A DNA stretch of 36,663 bases, from NCBI GenBank assembly GCA_030833315.1, contig JAURHM010000033.1, positions 1-36,663 on the forward strand, given 5' to 3'. The DNA comes from Burkholderiales bacterium. GTDB lineage: Bacteria; Pseudomonadota; Gammaproteobacteria; Burkholderiales; SG8-41. This document shows, in pieces, positions 32,850 through 36,663 of this stretch. Under the pieces are notes generated by a model. The model made no database searches. It saw only the letters and a list, made by a program, of their open reading frames with translations, and was not told where the DNA came from. Position 1 is the first letter of the stretch, and each line of letters opens with the position of its first letter. Made by a program: the position numbers and the translations under genes.

Positions 32850-33062
32850 ATGAACTACCAACTTCCCGAAACCGGCTTTCTTCGCTTGCCGCAAATCATT
32901 GGCGACCCCAAAGCGGAGCCGCCAATCCCTCCGATCATCCCGGTAAAGAAATCCTGCTGGTGGCAAGGAATTCGCGACGGACGATTTCCAAAGCCCGTGA
33001 AACTTGGCCGCTGCACCATGTGGCGAGTTGAGGACATCAAAGCCCTCATTGCGTCAGCGTAG
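32850..33062 (+). CDS. AlpA-like DNA-binding protein (putative excisionase/regulator)
   Basis: This 70-residue protein resembles the AlpA/MerR-like excisionase group. The N-terminal part has FLRLPQIIG; the family core follows after a Pro-rich insert as KKSCWWQGIRDGRFPKPVKLG and WRVEDIKALIAS (the W...DI.A.I ending is typical). The insert PKAEPPIPPIIPV lies between the helix-turn-helix parts and fits the variant where the turn is followed by 'S.WWxGI..G'. I chose ATG 32850, nine bases after AAGGA; another ATG at 32844 is too close to it. By analogy with P4-like elements it may activate or repress the integrase, or aid excision. Confidence 0.85.
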   Translation: MNYQLPETGFLRLPQIIGDPKAEPPIPPIIPVKKSCWWQGIRDGRFPKPVKLGRCTMWRVEDIKALIASA

Positions 33063-33072
33063 GGGGAAAGCC

Positions 33073-35652
33073 ATGACTCCCAATGACCTGACAGATTTCT
33101 CAACCGAACCGGTGAAAGCCGGTGAAGGCTGCGAAGGCGGTGATTACCGGATCACCAATGCCGAATTCGTCGCGGCAGTGTTCCCTATCCTGCCCAAAGG
33201 CGCGTTCGCAGCGGCGTGCTCGAAGCATGGTGCCCCCGGCCTGGGTGGCTGGTCGGCCAGCCGCGCCGATCAGGTGGCGGCAAATCTTTCTGTCACAACC
33301 AACAACTACATCGGCTGTTCGAGCTTCTACCCCGGAGACGATGGCTCGTTCAAGGCGCGCAAAGCGCAGTTTGCCGCCTGCCATTTCCTGATGCTTGACG
33401 ATCTGGGCACCAAGGTGCCTTTGGAGCGTCTGGCCGGGTTTGAGTTGTCCTGGCTGATCGAGACCAGCCCCGGCAATCATCAGGGCGGGATCATCCTTGC
33501 TGAACCACTGACCGATGGAGCGGTGGCGGTGCGCCTGCTCAACGCGGTGATCGACTCGGGCCTGTGCGATGCGGGCGCGACCGGGCCTTTGAGTCGCTGG
33601 GCGCGGCTGCCGGTGGCGATCAACGGCAAGCCCAAGTATGCGAATGAAGATGGCGCGCCGTTTCAGTGTCGGCTGATCGAATGGCGGCCCGACGCCCGCT
33701 ACACGCCGCAAGAGATTGTGGATGGTCTGCAACTGGAGCTAGCGCCGGCCGGGCGACCGAAGAAGACTGCCAAGCCCGCTGCTGCGACCGATGCGCCGCG
33801 CAGTCTCGGCAATGATGCTGACGATGTGCTGACACCCAAGGCGGCAGAGAACCCGGTGGTCGCGGCGCTCAAGGCGCGTGGTCTGTACAAGACGCCGCTG
33901 GGTTCCGGCAAGCACGACATCACCTGCCCGTGGTTGCAGGAACATACCGACCAACTCGACTCAGGCTCAGCCTATTTCGAGCCGGATGAACTGTATCCTG
34001 TAGGCGGCTTCTGCTGCCAGCATTCGCACCGGGACAAGTACCACATCCGCCAGTTGCTCGAATTTCTGAGCGTACCAGCAGCACAAGCTCGGCACAGACC
34101 AGTCATTCGAGTGATCGCCGGTGACCTGCATCGCGTGGTCGATGCGGCCGAGAAGGAACTGGCGAATCGTGGGCGGCACTATCAGGCGGGGGGGCTGATC
34201 GTTTCCGTCTCGACCGACCCGACCACGGGTGATCCATCCATCGTGCCGACCAGCGCGCCCGCGCTGACACGGGAATTGTCAGTGACGGCGACCTGGGAAA
34301 AATACGACGGCAGAGCAGAGGACTGGGTGCGTTGTGACCCGCCAACCCGGCACGCGGCGATTCTTTACGACGCGCAGAGTTTTCGTTATCTGCCGCCGCT
34401 GGCAGGCGTGGTAAGGCAGCCCTACTTCCGTGAGTCGGATGGCGAACTCATCACGCAGGCAGGTTACGACAAGACGGCACAGCGTTTCGGCGTGTTCGAT
34501 GCGCGGCAGTTTGTGATCCCTGACCCAACACCGGTTGCAGCGCGGGCGGCTCTGACCTTGCTGGAAGACTTGCTCACGGAGTTTCACTTCGTGGCGGCTA
34601 CCGACAAAGCGGCTGCATTGTCGGCGATCTTCACCGCTGTGGTTCGGTCGTCGCTGTCTCATGCGCCGGGGTTTCATGCTCGCGCGCCGGTATTCGGTAG
34701 TGGCAAAACTTATCTGTGCGAACTGATCGGTGCCTTCGCCGGGCCGGCTGGAAACGCCAAGGTGAGCTACCCGACAACCTCGGAGGAGGCCACCAAGGTG
34801 ATTCTGTCCCTGCTGCTCACCAGCCCGGCAGTGATCGAGTTCGATGACATGGATACCGACTGGATACCGCACGGAACGATCAAACGGATGCTGACGGCGG
34901 AACAGATCACCGACCGGATTCTGGGTGTGAGCAAGACGGCGAAAGTGAGCACGCGCACCTTGGTTCTGGGGTCGGGGAATAACGTCGGGCCGATCCGCGA
35001 TCTGCTGCGGCGCGTGCTGACTATCCACATCGACCCACGCTGCGCAACTCCAGCAACGATGACCTACAAGGGGTTCCCGGTTGATGAGGTGCGCCGACAT
35101 CGGGGCAAGTATGTGACGGCGGTACTGACCATTATCCAGGCGTGGCGCAAGGCCGGTATGCCGCGTGCGACGGCGGACAGCATTGTCACCTTCGGTGGCG
35201 CGTGGTCGGACTATTGCCGGTATCCGTTAATGTGGTTGGGACAGCCCGACCCAGCGACGTCGCTGCTGGAGCAGGTGCGCCATGATCCCGACGGCGATGC
35301 ACTGAGTGGCTTGATGACCGAATGGCACGCTGCATTTGGTGCGAGCGCCACAACAGTGCGTAAGGCCGTCGAATCGGCACGTTACAACCAGCCTAATCTA
35401 CTTGATGCGATGCGCGAATTCCCGGTGGAAGAGCGCGGCGAGATCAATCGCTCGAAACTCGGCTGGATTCTGAAAAAGAATGCGAACCGGATTGTCGGTG
35501 GCTTTGAATTCCAGCAAGCAGTGGCCGACGGTCGTACCGCCTGGCGCGTGGTGGCTGTGAAATCACCTCCTTTAACGCCTTCACCGCCTTTCGCCCCACC
35601 GCTTGAGAAAACTGTCACGCCAGCAGATACAGACGTTGAGGTGGAAATATGA
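33073..35652 (+). CDS. Primase/helicase-like replication protein of the element
   Basis: This 859-residue protein appears to have two parts. The N-terminal part has an acidic motif HFLMLDDLG (His104, Asp109, Asp110) and then WLIETSPGNHQGG (residues 127-139), the arrangement of archaeo-eukaryotic primases of phages and plasmids (metal-binding acids, then SPGN-H). The C-terminal part is a P-loop ATPase: Walker A APVFGSGKT (GSGKT at 542-546), Walker B VIEFDDMD (587-594), sensor-like TLVLGSGNN and paired Arg in LLRRVLTIHID. A Cys/His stretch (FCCQHSHRDKYH) lies between. GGGGGAAAG precedes the ATG at 33073. This is probably the replication protein of the element; the primase call is by motif only. 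Confidence 0.75.
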   Translation: MTPNDLTDFSTEPVKAGEGCEGGDYRITNAEFVAAVFPILPKGAFAAACSKHGAPGLGGWSASRADQVAANLSVTTNNYIGCSSFYPGDDGSFKARKAQFAACHFLMLDDLGTKVPLERLAGFELSWLIETSPGNHQGGIILAEPLTDGAVAVRLLNAVIDSGLCDAGATGPLSRWARLPVAINGKPKYANEDGAPFQCRLIEWRPDARYTPQEIVDGLQLELAPAGRPKKTAKPAAATDAPRSLGNDADDVLTPKAAENPVVAALKARGLYKTPLGSGKHDITCPWLQEHTDQLDSGSAYFEPDELYPVGGFCCQHSHRDKYHIRQLLEFLSVPAAQARHRPVIRVIAGDLHRVVDAAEKELANRGRHYQAGGLIVSVSTDPTTGDPSIVPTSAPALTRELSVTATWEKYDGRAEDWVRCDPPTRHAAILYDAQSFRYLPPLAGVVRQPYFRESDGELITQAGYDKTAQRFGVFDARQFVIPDPTPVAARAALTLLEDLLTEFHFVAATDKAAALSAIFTAVVRSSLSHAPGFHARAPVFGSGKTYLCELIGAFAGPAGNAKVSYPTTSEEATKVILSLLLTSPAVIEFDDMDTDWIPHGTIKRMLTAEQITDRILGVSKTAKVSTRTLVLGSGNNVGPIRDLLRRVLTIHIDPRCATPATMTYKGFPVDEVRRHRGKYVTAVLTIIQAWRKAGMPRATADSIVTFGGAWSDYCRYPLMWLGQPDPATSLLEQVRHDPDGDALSGLMTEWHAAFGASATTVRKAVESARYNQPNLLDAMREFPVEERGEINRSKLGWILKKNANRIVGGFEFQQAVADGRTAWRVVAVKSPPLTPSPPFAPPLEKTVTPADTDVEVEI

Positions 35653-36020
35653 GTCCCGCTGAGATTATTGAACGGGCTATCGAGGAGGGCGTGCTGCTCG
35701 CACTCTCGTCCTCGGGCAGCATTTCAGCGAAGGGCGATCAGTCTCCCATTGACCGCTGGCTGCCGGCGATCAAGCAGAGCAAGGCCGCGATTATTGCCGA
35801 GTTACAGCTTGAACGTCGTCGCGCCAAGGTGCTGTCCATGCTGCGCGAGAACCCCGGCATCCGCTACGCCATCGAGGTGCTTGATGCTAATACCGACCCG
35901 GTGATCGTCTCCATCGGCATCCGCAACGTCGCCGCTTTCGAGATGAGCATTCCGCAGGCGTACTACGACGCCTTTGCGCTGTTGGAACTGATTGAGAAAC
36001 ATACTTCGACCTGTTATTGA
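35649..36020 (+). CDS. Small protein with TubC-like N-terminal docking domain
   Basis: This 123-residue protein overlaps the stop of the replication gene by four bases. Residues 1-50 (IIERAIEEGVLLALSSSGSISAKG....DRWLPAIKQSKAAIIAEL) follow the pattern of the TubC docking domain: helix, 'GV.L.L...G.I...', short linker, then 'L...I...K..I...L'. The domain is best known at the N-termini of peptide synthetases, where it mediates dimeric contacts, but there is no synthetase here. The C-terminal half (YAIEVLDANTDPVIVSIGIRN) is unrecognised. The coupling to the replication gene suggests a role in its complex or regulation. Confidence 0.7.
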   Translation: MSPAEIIERAIEEGVLLALSSSGSISAKGDQSPIDRWLPAIKQSKAAIIAELQLERRRAKVLSMLRENPGIRYAIEVLDANTDPVIVSIGIRNVAAFEMSIPQAYYDAFALLELIEKHTSTCY

Positions 36021-36032
36021 GGGATGACAACG

Positions 36033-36578
36033 ATGGCAAAGAAAAAGGAGTGGCCCACGCTGAAGGAGGGGACATTTCCGCGCAAAGCGGTTCCACTGAA
36101 GCTCGAAAGGGGTGACAGCGAAGAGACCGCCGCGGGAAAGTTCGCAAAGTTGACAACCTCTTCAGAACTGGCGGCATATCGCGTCATCAATGCCAGTGAA
36201 ACAAAATCCGGTATTGGCGAGCAAATCGACGTTCCGACTTTGATCGATCAGTTGCGGGAACAGGCGGTTGCCGTTAATCGCGGGGAATTGGCTCATGCGG
36301 AGGCCATGTTGATGAATCAGGCAACGGCGCTGCAAAGCCTGTTTGCGCGGCTGGCTGAGCGGGGCATGGGGTGTGATGGCATCCAGGCTTTCGAGGCGAA
36401 CATGCGGATGGCGTTACGGGCACAGTCGCAATGCCGGGCAACGCTGGAAACGCTGGCTGCGATCAAAAATCCACCGATTGTGTATGCCCAGCAAGCCAAT
36501 GTGACAACCGGGCCGCAACAAATCAATAATGGTGGTATGGAGATTGGCCTGACTGGTTTTTTGTGCCAGGTTCATTGA
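36033..36578 (+). CDS. Uncharacterised element protein, 3' end probably replaced by IS sequence
   Basis: The 181-residue frame has a basic N-terminus and a helical centre (VNRGELAHAEAMLMNQATALQSLFARLAERG in part). It then has the segment MALRAQSQCRATLETLAAIKNPP and QQINNG, which I recall from uncharacterised proteins of many proteobacterial islands. In those, the chain continues after QQ.NNG; here it changes to GMEIGLTGFLCQVH and stops, next to a transposase end. I infer that the IS cut the gene near 36535. ATG 36033 is chosen because GAGGG lies nine bases upstream. Function unknown. Confidence 0.65.
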   Translation: MAKKKEWPTLKEGTFPRKAVPLKLERGDSEETAAGKFAKLTTSSELAAYRVINASETKSGIGEQIDVPTLIDQLREQAVAVNRGELAHAEAMLMNQATALQSLFARLAERGMGCDGIQAFEANMRMALRAQSQCRATLETLAAIKNPPIVYAQQANVTTGPQQINNGGMEIGLTGFLCQVH

Positions 36579-36584
36579 CGCACT

Positions 36585-36663
36585 TTACTGCATAGCTTCT
36601 GCCTGTTCCAAGACGGGTGGTTGCGGGTTGATCGCCGCAGGTGCCGGTGGCCGATAGCCCAGC
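36585..36663 (-). CDS. IS transposase, C-terminal end (partial)
   Basis: On the minus strand, codons running from the window edge (first full codon 36662-36660) give LGYRPPAPAAINPQPPVLEQ, then AEAMQ and a TAA stop at 36587-36585. LGYRPPAPEA is the characteristic end of rve/DDE transposases of IS3/IS481-like insertion sequences. The rest lies beyond the window. The IS end must be between this stop and the interrupted neighbour, roughly 36535-36580. No terminal repeat can be defined without the other end. Confidence 0.85.
   Translation of the reverse strand, partial: LGYRPPAPAAINPQPPVLEQAEAMQ

Larger units (their letters stand above)
30107..36663. mobile_element. Integrated element, left part (integrase to window edge)
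   Basis: A P4-type integrase sits directly downstream of ychF, followed by an AlpA-like regulator, a primase/helicase-like protein and several uncharacterised genes, all on the plus strand. This is the order of integrative elements or phage satellites. There is no tRNA at the junction. The left boundary probably lies between the ychF stop and the repeats at 30212. The right boundary is outside the window. An IS has entered at about 36535-36585. No capsid, packaging or conjugation genes are seen in the visible part. Confidence 0.8.

Overview
This window reads as chromosomal DNA of a GC-rich betaproteobacterium, most likely from the Nitrosomonadales/Rhodocyclales part of the class. The evidence is the gene order (bioC-bioD / aa3 oxidase and heme A genes / rpoH-ftsX-ftsE-ftsY / M16 pair-rsmD-coaD-ferredoxin / mutM / TPR-lolB-ispE-tRNA-Gln-prs-rplY-pth-ychF) together with a CIRCE operator at rpoH. 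Genus cannot be fixed from the sequence alone. No gene-free stretch exceeds about 200 bases.

Layout. 1-1037: the end of bioC and all of bioD (biotin). 1073-10371: a compact aerobic respiration locus. It holds a DUF2244 membrane protein, CoxB with a fused cytochrome c domain, CoxA, a 37-residue assembly protein, CtaG, a DUF2970 protein, CoxC, a small twin-membrane protein on the opposite strand, SURF1, a Sco-like protein, heme A synthase, heme O synthase and a Sco lipoprotein. Structural subunits, copper insertion (CtaG and two Sco-type proteins), heme A synthesis and SURF1 are therefore all encoded together. A bidirectional terminator separates this block from the convergent heat-shock and cell-division block 10418-13899 (ftsY, ftsE, ftsX, rpoH on the minus strand). 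14011-18083 (plus strand) carries a catalytic/non-catalytic pair of M16 peptidases, rsmD, coaD and a 2[4Fe-4S] ferredoxin. 18102-22924 (minus strand) is a GldA/GldF/GldG-like ABC system plus a DUF4340 protein, running directly into mutM. Overlapping divergent promoters separate it from 23093-30106, which holds a TPR lipoprotein, lolB, ispE, tRNA-Gln(TTG), prs, rplY, pth and ychF.

30107-36663 is accessory DNA: the left part of an integrated element inserted just after ychF. It begins with five ACCGGGTAT-type repeats and a P4-type tyrosine integrase. Next come an uncharacterised 353-residue protein, an AlpA-like regulator, a large protein with an apparent primase motif and a clear P-loop ATPase, a small protein resembling a TubC-type docking domain, and an uncharacterised gene whose 3' end appears cut by an insertion sequence. 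The transposase end of that IS lies at the window edge. The far end of the element is outside the window.

Most interesting points: a near-perfect CIRCE element covering the rpoH promoter, which would place sigma-32 synthesis under HrcA; the integrated element with its unexplained genes; the gld-like ABC/DUF4340/mutM operon; and a strong promoter inside ispE that would drive tRNA-Gln and prs together.
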